NCBI GenBank assembly: GCA_034670025.1
Contig: JAXMOE010000002.1
Coordinates: 310,001-374,000, forward strand
Length of the DNA: 64,000 nucleotides
Reading direction: 5' to 3'
Origin: PGYR01 sp034670025
GTDB taxonomy: Bacteria > Bacteroidota > Ignavibacteria > Kapaibacteriales > UBA2268
Numbering within the stretch: position 1 is the first letter of the stretch; each line of letters begins with the position of its first letter. Made by a program: the position numbers and the translations under genes. Positions 49,809 to 58,871 of this stretch are shown here, in pieces. The notes beneath the pieces are model-generated. The model was not told the DNA's origin. It did not search any database and saw nothing but the letters and a program-made list of their open reading frames with translations.

Positions 49809-50246
49809 CTATACTCCTTCGTTTTTTGGTTTGTTTATAACTGCTTGCTTGGTAGAATATTTATCTTTAGATATAACTACTTGTCTTCCAGTTTTGTTCT
49901 CCACTTCCAATACTATTGGTGCTTTCATATTGGCAGTCATCTCTCTTTCTTTGTTGCCAAGAGTAATAACCACAAAAGCTGCTTCTTTTTCTAAATCTAT
50001 TCCTCTCCCGGGCTTATAGTCTATGTCAACTAACCATGGGTTAATTAGCGGGAAACCGATATTTGGTTCATCTATTGATATTAGCCACCTGAGTGGTGCT
50101 GTTTCTTCATGATTAATTAGTACAAATCTATTTAGATTCTCAAACCCCAATAATCCATCGGGAAATTTGAATAATTTGTCATCTTCTATTTCTATCTCAC
50201 CAAAGTGAGGAGTGGTAATTTTTATTAACTTCACTTCCTGTTCCAT
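49809..50246 (-). CDS. fliW: Flagellar assembly factor FliW
   Basis: FliW binds both flagellin and CsrA, releasing CsrA repression as flagellin is exported. The 145-residue protein has the characteristic opening ITTPHFGEIEIEDDKLFKFPDGLLGFE in residues about 9-36, FVLINHEETAPLRWLISID, the GFPLINPW motif, and a central VITLGN strand. It is first in a three-gene minus-strand operon with csrA and the receiver gene. It implies that the organism makes or once made flagella; no structural flagellar gene is in this window. Confidence 0.95.
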   Translation of the reverse strand: MEQEVKLIKITTPHFGEIEIEDDKLFKFPDGLLGFENLNRFVLINHEETAPLRWLISIDEPNIGFPLINPWLVDIDYKPGRGIDLEKEAAFVVITLGNKEREMTANMKAPIVLEVENKTGRQVVISKDKYSTKQAVINKPKNEGV

Positions 50247-50295
50247 TGCAAAATCCTTTTTGTTGTTGCAGTGCTATGTAATTAAATAACTTAAA

Positions 50296-50310
50296 GCATT
50301 GTTACAATGC
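50296..50310. repeat. GCATTG-TTA-CAATGC palindrome in the fliW-lnt divergent gap
   Basis: A perfect 6-bp inverted repeat around a 3-base centre, 50 bases upstream of fliW. It is operator-like in size and placed in a 184-base divergent promoter region. Confidence 0.35.
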
Positions 50311-50347
50311 AAGCTGCAATTTCCTTGCCAATAAAATATTTATATAG

Positions 50348-50376
50348 TAGTTATCGGCACAATAGCCGAATAACTA
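50348..50376. repeat. Inverted repeat in the fliW-lnt divergent gap
   Basis: TAGTTATCGGC (50348-50358) pairs with GCCG and ATAACTA (50365-50376) with one bulged A, giving 11 paired bases around a 6-base loop. There is no T-tract. It lies between the two divergent genes and could be an operator or leader hairpin for lnt. Confidence 0.4.
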
Positions 50377-50430
50377 AAGTAATTAATTTCAATTTAATAT
50401 ATATTATTATAAAATGAATAAATTGCAAAT

Positions 50431-52026
50431 ATGAAAAAATCAACACGAATATTACTTTCTGGACTTAGTGGGGTATTGCTGACTTTATCTTTCCCTCCAA
50501 TGCCATTCTATTTTTTAGCATTCTTTAGTTTTTTACCTATACTGTTTCTTCTTGATAAAACTAAGAAGTTTTATTTTTGGAATACTTACTTAACTTTCTT
50601 TATCTACCATGTTGCTACTTTGTGGTGGATTAGTAGCTTTCAAGAAAAAACAGACCCATTTCTTATGGCTTCTGGTTTTGTATTAGATATATTTCATCCC
50701 TTCTACTTTATGGTGCCAATTATTGCTTGGCTGGTAATCAGGATTCGGTTGCCCCGACGAATTGCTCTTTATACTTTCCCATTTATTTGGACTGCATGGG
50801 AATGGGTTCGTAGTTTGAGCGAACTGTCCTTTCCTTGGCTTTCGGTTGGCTATTCACAAGTTTACAACACTCAGTGGGTGCAGTCTGCAGATTTGTTTGG
50901 AGTCTATGGGGTTAGTTTCCTTATAGTATTGTTCAATGTCACTGTGTATGATATAATTACGAGCTTCGAAAAATCTAAATTTGAAATGAAAAGAAGCAAG
51001 TTACAAATTGGAATACTGTTGATTGTAATATTAGTTCCAATTATTTATTCTAATATCCAGATAACTAGGTTTAACCACGAAAATTTAATGGAGTCTAACC
51101 AAACGATTAACATTGGTTTGATTCAACCAAACATTGACCCTTGGGACAAATGGACAGAGGGTCCAAAAGACCAAACTCTTACTTTGATTGATTACAGTAA
51201 TGAATTGTTAGCCAAAGATAGCACAATAGATTTGATTTTGTGGCCAGAAACTAGCGTTCTCTATATGAATTCAAGTTTTAATATTGACCACAACTTTAGT
51301 TTTTTGCAAAACTGGGTCGATTCCAATAGTATATCACTATTGACTGGGTTCGTGGATATTAAAATTTATGATGAAGAAAATAGACCAAGTATCTCGAAAC
51401 AAATGCACTTTAGGGGTGAAGACGTTGCTTATGATAATTTCAACAGTGCTTTGCTCTTAGATTCTAGTAAATACGATATTTATCATAAATCAAAGCTGAC
51501 ACCATTTGGTGAGAGAGTTCCACATGTGGAAATTTTTACATTTTTAACAAAATTCATTGACTGGGGAGTTGGGATTTCGTTTTGGGGTAAAGGTACGGAA
51601 CAACATAACTTAGTAAAAGATGGAAGTGTTGTTATAGCTCCAATCATTTGTATTGAATCAATATATCCCTCTTTTGTAAGAGAGTTTAGCTACAAAGGTG
51701 CAAATTTATTCACGGTTATCACTAATGATGCTTGGTACGACCACACACCAGGTCCAGAACAGCACGCACTAATCTCAGCATTTAGAGCAATAGAGAATAA
51801 AAAATATTTAGCAAGAGCTGCCAATTCTGGTGTGACTTGTTTTATTTCACCAACAGGGCAAATATTGAGTAGGACAGAGCAATACAAACAAGCTAATTTG
51901 TCGCAAACTATACCTATAGTGGATTACACATCTATTTATACAGTGTATGGTGATTGGTTGGTCTATTTATGTATTTTAATTTCTTTTTACTATCTATTCT
52001 TGGCATTATTCAGAAAAAGAAAATAA
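50431..52026 (+). CDS. lnt: Apolipoprotein N-acyltransferase
   Basis: Lnt adds the third acyl chain to the N-terminal cysteine of lipoproteins in the inner membrane. The 531-residue protein has N-terminal membrane helices (about residues 8-205) with the family motif FPWLSVGYSQ near 134, then a periplasmic nitrilase domain (about 225-500). The catalytic triad is present: Glu273 (LWPETS), Lys355 (KLTPFGERVP) and Cys407 (APIICIES). A final membrane helix anchors the C-terminus. The window encodes several lipoproteins that would be its substrates. No Shine-Dalgarno is seen before the ATG. Confidence 0.96.
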   Translation: MKKSTRILLSGLSGVLLTLSFPPMPFYFLAFFSFLPILFLLDKTKKFYFWNTYLTFFIYHVATLWWISSFQEKTDPFLMASGFVLDIFHPFYFMVPIIAWLVIRIRLPRRIALYTFPFIWTAWEWVRSLSELSFPWLSVGYSQVYNTQWVQSADLFGVYGVSFLIVLFNVTVYDIITSFEKSKFEMKRSKLQIGILLIVILVPIIYSNIQITRFNHENLMESNQTINIGLIQPNIDPWDKWTEGPKDQTLTLIDYSNELLAKDSTIDLILWPETSVLYMNSSFNIDHNFSFLQNWVDSNSISLLTGFVDIKIYDEENRPSISKQMHFRGEDVAYDNFNSALLLDSSKYDIYHKSKLTPFGERVPHVEIFTFLTKFIDWGVGISFWGKGTEQHNLVKDGSVVIAPIICIESIYPSFVREFSYKGANLFTVITNDAWYDHTPGPEQHALISAFRAIENKKYLARAANSGVTCFISPTGQILSRTEQYKQANLSQTIPIVDYTSIYTVYGDWLVYLCILISFYYLFLALFRKRK

Positions 52027-52055
52027 AATTATTAAAAATTTGTTACTTTTTGACA

Positions 52056-52078
52056 CTTTACTTGTTTAGATAGTAAAG
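52056..52078. repeat. Inverted repeat between lnt and the first FG-GAP gene
   Basis: CTTTACT (52056-52062) and AGTAAAG (52072-52078) are perfect arms separated by 9 bases. The position, 46 bases upstream of the next ATG, fits an operator. The half-site resembles the AAGTAA/TTACTT elements at 28753-28841. Confidence 0.35.
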
Positions 52079-52124
52079 AATATGTAAATTAAATAGATAA
52101 AAAAATAAATTTTATAGGTGTTAT

Positions 52125-54761
52125 ATGAAACAAGAATATACTAAGTTTACTTTATTGATATTTTGCTCGATGTTGCTTTGCAGTAACAGCTTATTTTCTC
52201 AAGGTTTTGAGAATGTATTTTTAAAAGCAGAGATTGAACATTTTAGTCAAGACGACGATATGATGGTTGGTAGCGTTATAGTTATAGACTACAATAATGA
52301 TGGTTATGATGATATATTAATGATTGGTGGTAACAACTATCCTACCAGGTTGTTTAGAAATAACCCACAAGCTTACGAAACTATTCCTTATGATTACAAA
52401 AATATGTTTACTGATGTATCGGATTTACTTGAAGATATTGAACTCTACTTTACGATGGGTGGAGGAGTATTTGATTATAATAATGATGGTTGGAGTGATT
52501 TGTTTATTACAACTGGCAGGGGTGACCCAAGTTTAGTTTACAAAAACGAAGGTGGTACATTTACAGAAGTTGGTGATGATTTAGGTTTTATAAAAACGAA
52601 TCAATCAACAAGTGTTTCATTTGGTGACGTAAACAAAGATGGTTGGATAGATGTTTATGTATCTAATTACTTCGAAGACAAGCAAAATAATAATTGCCTT
52701 GCAAATTTATTTTACATAAATAGACAAGGTAATAGATTTGACGAGCTATCATTTAGTTATTCAGTTAATGACAAAGGGTGTGGATTAGCTGCTTCATTCT
52801 CCGATTATGATAATGACGGCGATGTAGATTTATTAGTTGCTAATGATTTTGGTCAGAGTTTTACTTCAAACGCAATTTACAGAAACGAGTATCCTGTTGC
52901 AATCTTTAATGATGTAAAGACCCAAGTTGGATTCGATGAAGCAATATTTGGTATGGGTATTGAAGGTGGTGATTATGATAATGACGGTGATTTGGATTAT
53001 TATGCTACAAACTTAGGTGAGAATTACTTTTATGATAATCAAAACGGACAAATATTTATTGAAAGAGGTAAAGAATTAGATATTGACAATACTTATGCAC
53101 AACCAGGAAATGAGAATTCTGGTTTCGCTGTTAGTTGGGGAATTAACTGGTTCGACTACGATTTAGATATGGATTTAGATTTGCACGTCGCTAATGGTTA
53201 TCTTTTGCCTCTTCCAGACCTGAATGTAGATATTGTTGATAATAACAGATTGTTTCGTAATGATGGCAAAGGAAAAAAGTTTGTAGAAGTTACTGAGGAA
53301 ATGGGGCTTATGTCACCTGGTTTGGATCGTGGCTCTGCTCAAATTGACTTCGATAAAGATGGGGACATGGATCTATTGACTACGATTACTCGACCAGAAG
53401 ATTATGCTTATGGTTATCAAGACAATGAGTGGTTTAAGTTAATGGAAAACAAGCAAAACACTGGCAGATCTTGGTTGAATATAAAACTAAAAGGAACCAC
53501 AGTTAACTCATTAGCTATTGGTAGTCGAGTTAGTGTATATACTGATTCAGTTAGACAAATAAGAGAAGTTACTTCGGGTGGTGGCGGATATATGTCACAA
53601 AGTACAAGGGTGCTTAATTTTGGATTAATGGACTATGATGAAGTAGATTCGATTGTTGTTAATTGGATGGGGAGTGATATTAAAACAAGGCTTTATAACA
53701 TTCCAACTAAACAGTATATTGATATTGTTCAACCTTATTATGATACAGTAAATGTAGAACTGTGCTATGGTGAATCAATGTTTGACAGGGTTTGGAAAGA
53801 AAGTAGTTTTCATTATGAATCCAAACCTTCTATTAGCGGTGCAGATAGCAACATAGTTTATAAGGTTGAAGTATTTCCTCCCGACTCACTTACTGCTGAA
53901 GTGGGATTGTGTCACGGAGAATCGTTCTTAGATGAAATATGGGAAGAAGCAGGGGAAAAATATATTACATATATTAACAGAAATGGTTGCGACAGTGTAG
54001 TTAAGTACGTAGTTGATTTAATTCCATCCACTGAACAAACTACTGACACCTCAATTTGTTACTCTTCTTACTTTTTGGGTAAACAGTATATATCAGATAC
54101 TACTGTAACTATGAACCTTAAGAATGAATTGGGATGTGATAGCATAATTAACTATAATGTTACTGTATTAGAAGCGCCAAACTACACTGAACATTTCAAT
54201 GTCTGCTATGGTGATATATTCAAAGGAAAAATAATAATTAAACAAGAGATATTTTCTAATAGATTCACAAGTGAACAAAATTGTGATAGTGTACACTCTA
54301 TTGTTGTTACTCCACTTCAAGAAAGTAGATTTCGCGATTCTCTCTATTTAGATTATGGAGACAGTTATAAAGGGAAAATATGGGAAGAAGACGGTTTATA
54401 TTCTGAAAAAATAGACGGTGGTGCTTTTAATGGTTGTGATAGTTTATTCATAGTCGATGTATTTGTTACTAAGACAGATGTTTACAACACCAAATATGAC
54501 AATAAATTAAATATTAAAGTAGTGCCTAACCCATTTGAATCTATATCTTATGTTGAGTTTGAGATTGATGACCCGACGGGGCTTAAAGTTGAATTGGTTA
54601 ACCAGATAGGAAAATCGATTGCGTTGAATTACAATGCAAATGCTGGGCTAAATAAAATTAAATTAGATTCAAAAGAACTAAAATTGAATAGTGGTGTTTA
54701 TTTCTTGAAGATAACCACTCTGTATAATACTTATGTAACTAAAATTATAAAAGGGAAATGA
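52125..54761 (+). CDS. Secreted FG-GAP/VCBS propeller protein with ASPIC-UnbV domain, Cys repeats and T9SS tail (copy 1)
   Basis: After a signal peptide (residues 1-25) comes a beta-propeller (about 28-445) built from calcium-binding FG-GAP/VCBS units with DxDxDG-like loops (IDYNNDGYDDI, DYNNDGWSDLFI, DYDNDGDVDLLVANDFG, DFDKDGDMDLLT). An ASPIC/UnbV domain follows (about 455-545; SVYTDSVRQIREVTSGGGGYMSQ). Residues about 550-790 contain about four or five repeats of about 60 residues, most with an opening Cys-Tyr/His-Gly-Glu/Asp and a closing GCDS. The C-terminus (about 800-878) is a T9SS sorting domain (VVPNPFESISYVEFE, LNSGVYFLKITT). Likely an exported calcium-stabilised adhesin or scaffold. 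It overlaps the next gene by four bases. Confidence 0.88.
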   Translation: MKQEYTKFTLLIFCSMLLCSNSLFSQGFENVFLKAEIEHFSQDDDMMVGSVIVIDYNNDGYDDILMIGGNNYPTRLFRNNPQAYETIPYDYKNMFTDVSDLLEDIELYFTMGGGVFDYNNDGWSDLFITTGRGDPSLVYKNEGGTFTEVGDDLGFIKTNQSTSVSFGDVNKDGWIDVYVSNYFEDKQNNNCLANLFYINRQGNRFDELSFSYSVNDKGCGLAASFSDYDNDGDVDLLVANDFGQSFTSNAIYRNEYPVAIFNDVKTQVGFDEAIFGMGIEGGDYDNDGDLDYYATNLGENYFYDNQNGQIFIERGKELDIDNTYAQPGNENSGFAVSWGINWFDYDLDMDLDLHVANGYLLPLPDLNVDIVDNNRLFRNDGKGKKFVEVTEEMGLMSPGLDRGSAQIDFDKDGDMDLLTTITRPEDYAYGYQDNEWFKLMENKQNTGRSWLNIKLKGTTVNSLAIGSRVSVYTDSVRQIREVTSGGGGYMSQSTRVLNFGLMDYDEVDSIVVNWMGSDIKTRLYNIPTKQYIDIVQPYYDTVNVELCYGESMFDRVWKESSFHYESKPSISGADSNIVYKVEVFPPDSLTAEVGLCHGESFLDEIWEEAGEKYITYINRNGCDSVVKYVVDLIPSTEQTTDTSICYSSYFLGKQYISDTTVTMNLKNELGCDSIINYNVTVLEAPNYTEHFNVCYGDIFKGKIIIKQEIFSNRFTSEQNCDSVHSIVVTPLQESRFRDSLYLDYGDSYKGKIWEEDGLYSEKIDGGAFNGCDSLFIVDVFVTKTDVYNTKYDNKLNIKVVPNPFESISYVEFEIDDPTGLKVELVNQIGKSIALNYNANAGLNKIKLDSKELKLNSGVYFLKITTLYNTYVTKIIKGK

Positions 54762-57391
54762 TGATAAGGAATATTAAAATATTGGCAACATTATTTTTTG
54801 TTGGTACCGTTTGCTTGCAAGCTCAAACATTTGAAGAAGTTGCAAAAGATATAGGTTTGGGTGAACAGGTATCTTACGATGATCGAAGTATGAGTGGCGG
54901 AGTAGTAGTTTTCGATTATAATAACGATGGTTATGAAGATATATTCTCTGTCGGAGGTTTGCTCAACAATTCTGGATTGTTCAAAAACAATGGCGACGGA
55001 ACATTTGTAAATGTTTACTCTTCGTCAGGTATTGACATTCCTCAAACTCAACATGTTGTGGGGTGTGCTGCTGCCGATTTAGACAATGACGGTAATATTG
55101 ATTTAATAGTTACAACTAGTGAGCAATACGATAATTACTTGTTTAAAAACATAGGTGGGAAATTTAGGGATGTAACCTTAAACTCTGGTTTAGAAGTGAA
55201 AGTTTGGAGTACTGCTGTTTCTTTTATTGACTTTGATAAAGACGGTGACTTAGATATTTATCTGTCTAACTATGTTGGGTCTGATGGCTGGTGCGATGCA
55301 AATTACTTTTACGAAAATCTTGGTGATTTTAAATTCAAAGAAATTAGTAAAGAGTTAGGTGTTGATGATTCTGGATGCTCTTTGGCATCTACATTCTCAG
55401 ATTATGACAACGACGGTGATTTTGATTTATTAGTTGCCAATGATTTTGGACTCACAGTAGAAAAGAATAAAATATTTGAAAATTTATATCCTGAGAAAAA
55501 GTTTGTAGATGTTTCGGATGCTACTGGTTTCAATGATAGAATATTTGGAATGGGAATAGAAGGTGGTGATTTTGACGAAGATGGAGATATGGATTATTAC
55601 ACTACAAATATAGGTGAGAATAAATTCTATGTAAATGACGGGAATAAAAAATTAGTAGAACAAGCAGTTACTTATGGACTTGATGATAAGTATAAGAAAG
55701 ATACGGATTCACTTTCAACGAGTTGGGGGATACATTGGTTTGACTATGATAATGATTCGGATTTGGATTTGTTTGTAAGTAATGGTAACATAATTATTTT
55801 AGATTCAGTCATTGCATTTGCAGTACCTAACTTGTTGTATCAAAATGATGGGAATGGTAATTTTACTGAAGTAGGTGAACAAGAAGGAATAGCAGATACT
55901 AAACAAGGAAGAGGTATAGCTCTAAATGACTTTGACAATGATGGCGATATGGATATAGTCCAGGTTGTTATCAACTCAACTCATGATTCGGAAGCTGATA
56001 CTGATGATGATAGACTAAACTTCTTCAAAAATAACGCGTCGGAAAATGGAAATAACTGGATACAGTTTCATTTAGTTGGCAATACTGATAACAAAGATGC
56101 TGTAGGTTCAAAGGTTTTCCTTTATTTTGATGGTAGAAAGCAAGTAAGAGAAATACCTTCAGGTGGCTCGAGTTACATGTCGCAAAGAACTAGAATTATT
56201 CACTTTGGTCTTGGTAAGTACAACGGGGAAGGAAGTTCTGGTCTTAAAAGTGATAAGTTAATGAGCGGGGTAATTGATAGAGTTGAAATTGTATTTCCTA
56301 ATGGTGACGTAGTTTCGAAAAGTGGCTTAGAAATAAACAAAAGACACACTATAAATCAAACTTATAGAAATTCAATAAGTGTAGAACTTTGCTATAATGA
56401 AAAATATAAAAATAAATTTAGAGTTACTAGTGACACTACTTTTATCGAATCATATAAGGCAGTAGATGGGGTTGATAGTCTCGTTACAGTTAATGTCAAT
56501 GTGTTTCCCGAAAACATTAAGACTGAAAATATAACAGTATGTTATGGTATGGAGATAAACAATGAGACTTGGAAAAACGATGGTAGTTACGAAGATGTAT
56601 TGAGGTCTTATAGAGGTTGTGATAGTACTGTAGTTTATAATATAACAGTAGAACCAGTAGTCGAACATAATAAGGATACTACTGTTTGTTATGGTGGTGA
56701 ATTGAATGGTGTAAGGATTACTAAAGCTAGGTCAATATTTGTTGATGTAGAAAACAAAGATGGTTGTGATAGCACAATAATCTATAATGTATCAGTTAAC
56801 GAAGGTCCAAATTATAGTGAAGTATTTGAAGTATGTAGAAACAGTGATTTCAATGGAGTTAATATAATTTCGGATACTACATTCTTCAATTCATTCAAAA
56901 CAGATGCTGGTTGCGATAGTATCTATGAGGAACAAATAGTTATGTTGCCTTATGGTGTGCAAGATTCTGTGGTTGAGATATACAGTAATGAACCTTATGA
57001 AGGTATTTACTATGAGTCGGATACAACACTTTTCAAAAATTTGGGTGTTATTGCTCAAAATGGATGTGATAGTGTTATGGCTGTCCACATAAACGTAACG
57101 AAATCTGGGGTTGAATATGATGAATACAACGCATTCAATTCAAAGCTTTACCCTAATCCTGTTGATGATGAAATAGAAGTATCGTTCAGTCAACAAAAGC
57201 CACAGAATATAACGATTGAGTTATATGGCTCTGATGGTAAATTTTTAGGTACTCTTTATGAAGGATATTCTGTAAAAGGAGATAATTACAAAACATTCAA
57301 TATTGAACAATACAACATGCCAACGGGTATGTATTTGATAAAAATAGTAGATGAATACAAGTATAGAACTATGAAGTTTATTAAAAAGTAG
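54758..57391 (+). CDS. Secreted FG-GAP/VCBS propeller protein with ASPIC-UnbV domain, Cys repeats and T9SS tail (copy 2)
   Basis: A tandem paralogue with the same order: signal peptide (residues 1-22), FG-GAP/VCBS propeller (about 24-440; DYNNDGYEDIFSVGG, DYDNDGDFDLLVANDFG, DFDNDGDMDIVQ), ASPIC/UnbV (about 445-540; KQVREIPSGGSSYMSQRTR), five Cys/GCDS repeats (about 545-785) and T9SS tail (YPNPVDDEIEVSFSQ, MPTGMYLIKIVDEYK). The first repeat has GVDS in place of GCDS, so its disulfide partner is missing. It is translated by four-base overlap with copy 1 and ends at a strong terminator, so the pair is a dicistronic unit and the two products may work together. Confidence 0.88.
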   Translation: MMIRNIKILATLFFVGTVCLQAQTFEEVAKDIGLGEQVSYDDRSMSGGVVVFDYNNDGYEDIFSVGGLLNNSGLFKNNGDGTFVNVYSSSGIDIPQTQHVVGCAAADLDNDGNIDLIVTTSEQYDNYLFKNIGGKFRDVTLNSGLEVKVWSTAVSFIDFDKDGDLDIYLSNYVGSDGWCDANYFYENLGDFKFKEISKELGVDDSGCSLASTFSDYDNDGDFDLLVANDFGLTVEKNKIFENLYPEKKFVDVSDATGFNDRIFGMGIEGGDFDEDGDMDYYTTNIGENKFYVNDGNKKLVEQAVTYGLDDKYKKDTDSLSTSWGIHWFDYDNDSDLDLFVSNGNIIILDSVIAFAVPNLLYQNDGNGNFTEVGEQEGIADTKQGRGIALNDFDNDGDMDIVQVVINSTHDSEADTDDDRLNFFKNNASENGNNWIQFHLVGNTDNKDAVGSKVFLYFDGRKQVREIPSGGSSYMSQRTRIIHFGLGKYNGEGSSGLKSDKLMSGVIDRVEIVFPNGDVVSKSGLEINKRHTINQTYRNSISVELCYNEKYKNKFRVTSDTTFIESYKAVDGVDSLVTVNVNVFPENIKTENITVCYGMEINNETWKNDGSYEDVLRSYRGCDSTVVYNITVEPVVEHNKDTTVCYGGELNGVRITKARSIFVDVENKDGCDSTIIYNVSVNEGPNYSEVFEVCRNSDFNGVNIISDTTFFNSFKTDAGCDSIYEEQIVMLPYGVQDSVVEIYSNEPYEGIYYESDTTLFKNLGVIAQNGCDSVMAVHINVTKSGVEYDEYNAFNSKLYPNPVDDEIEVSFSQQKPQNITIELYGSDGKFLGTLYEGYSVKGDNYKTFNIEQYNMPTGMYLIKIVDEYKYRTMKFIKK

Positions 57392-57417
57392 TACACTCGA
57401 GATTCAAAACTAAATTT

Positions 57418-57452
57418 AAAAAATCCTGCCTCATTGAGGTAGGATTTTTTTT
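57418..57452 (+). terminator. Intrinsic terminator after the FG-GAP gene pair
   Basis: AAAAAATCCTGCCTC (57418-57432) pairs with GAGGTAGGATTTTTT (57436-57450), a 15-bp stem with one G-U and a 3-base loop, then further T residues. Confidence 0.9.
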
Positions 57453-57525
57453 GCAACATAAACTAAGTTAAATTCGTATCCAATTTGATGTACTAAAACA
57501 ATAAAAACAACTTTAAAGGAGAAGC

Positions 57526-58854
57526 ATGATAAGAATTACAACTTTATCATTCATAACTCTTATAGCATTGAGCTTGTCAGTATTTGGACAAGCTAATGAG
57601 ATAGAGTTCCAACAAGAAACATTAGACAATGGTCTTCATGTTATCTACAATGTAGATAGGTCTGCCCCAGTGGTATCTACAGTAGTTCACTACAAAGTGG
57701 GCTCAAAAGACGAAAACCCAGAAAAAACTGGTTTTGCTCACTTTTTCGAACACCTAATGTTCGAAGCCACTGCTGATATGCCAAGAGCGAGAATTGATAA
57801 ATATATCAATCAAGCTGGTGGTACACTCAACGCTCACACTTCGTTCGATGAAACAGTTTACAAATTCACTGTTCCTGCTAATCAGATTAAGCTTCCACTA
57901 TGGATTGAAGCTTCAAGAATGAGAACTTTAAAAGTTCAAAGTGAGGGTGTAGAAACTCAGAGAGGAGTAGTAAAAGAAGAAAGAAACGTAAGAGTTGACA
58001 ACCAACCTTATGGCGATTTGTTAGAAAGAATGGCTAAAAATCTATTTGAAGGTAGCGGTTACTCATGGCCAACTATTGGATTTCATGAGCATTTGAACAA
58101 AGCAACTATCAAAGATTTTCAAGATTTTTACAATGAATTTTATCAACCAAATAACGCTTGTTTAGTTATTTCTGGTGATATTAATGTAGATGAAACTAAA
58201 CAGTATGTACGTGATTACTTTGGCTCTATCCCTAAAGGAGTAGAGATAAAAAGAAGAAACACGAATATGAAAGAAATGAAGGGTACACAAGCAATCACTA
58301 TCGATGATGAGAAAGCACAAGTGCCAGCATTGTTTGTTGGTTTCCGTGGGCCTAAGTTAGGTTCAGATGACTATTATGCTATGTCATTACTCTCTAAGAT
58401 TATGGCATCGGGTGAAAGTTCTCGTCTATATCAGACATTAGTTAATGAAAAAGAATTAGCATTGGCAAGCCAAATGATTCCTTTGTCATTAGAAAATTCT
58501 GGTGCATTAATTTTGGTAGATATTCCTAATGGTGATACTGATGTAAAGGTATTAGAAAAAGCATTGTTTGCAGAGATTGACAAATTGATTAAAGGTGGAG
58601 TTACAGAAGAAGAACTTACCAAAGCAAAAAACATAGAAGAAGCAGGCACTATAATGTCAAACAAAAATACTTTGACTAAAGCGATGTCTATTGCTAAATA
58701 TTGGGCTTACTATAATGATCCTGATATGATTAATACTGAAATCGATAAATATTTGGATGTAACTCGCGATGACATCAAAAGAGTAGCAAAAAAGTATTTG
58801 GGTACGGACAACAAAGTAATTTTAACATATATGCCAGCAACTGCTGAGAAGTAA
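57526..58854 (+). CDS. M16 family zinc peptidase, catalytic subunit
   Basis: An exported insulinase/processing-protease-like enzyme. Signal peptide residues 1-21. The inverted zinc motif His72-Phe-Phe-Glu75-His76 (GFAHFFEHLMFE) is followed by the third ligand at about Glu151/152 (VVKEERNVR), the expected spacing. The second half (about 250-442) is the inactive M16C domain. The 442-residue length is that of the small two-subunit M16B type. AAAGGAG precedes the ATG. The next gene, 17 bases downstream, encodes the non-catalytic partner, so a heterodimer in the periplasm is likely. Confidence 0.93.
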   Translation: MIRITTLSFITLIALSLSVFGQANEIEFQQETLDNGLHVIYNVDRSAPVVSTVVHYKVGSKDENPEKTGFAHFFEHLMFEATADMPRARIDKYINQAGGTLNAHTSFDETVYKFTVPANQIKLPLWIEASRMRTLKVQSEGVETQRGVVKEERNVRVDNQPYGDLLERMAKNLFEGSGYSWPTIGFHEHLNKATIKDFQDFYNEFYQPNNACLVISGDINVDETKQYVRDYFGSIPKGVEIKRRNTNMKEMKGTQAITIDDEKAQVPALFVGFRGPKLGSDDYYAMSLLSKIMASGESSRLYQTLVNEKELALASQMIPLSLENSGALILVDIPNGDTDVKVLEKALFAEIDKLIKGGVTEEELTKAKNIEEAGTIMSNKNTLTKAMSIAKYWAYYNDPDMINTEIDKYLDVTRDDIKRVAKKYLGTDNKVILTYMPATAEK

Positions 58855-58871
58855 TTAGGAGAATAATACAA

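Noticed and set aside
52050..52078. TTGACA as a sigma-70 -35 box before the first FG-GAP gene
   Set aside because: At the proper spacing there is only GTAAAG, not a -10 box, and the organism probably uses a different promoter consensus.
57658..57760. Possible programmed frameshift or split in the M16 gene
   Set aside because: The reading frame is continuous through the zinc motif and to the C-terminus; no disruption exists.
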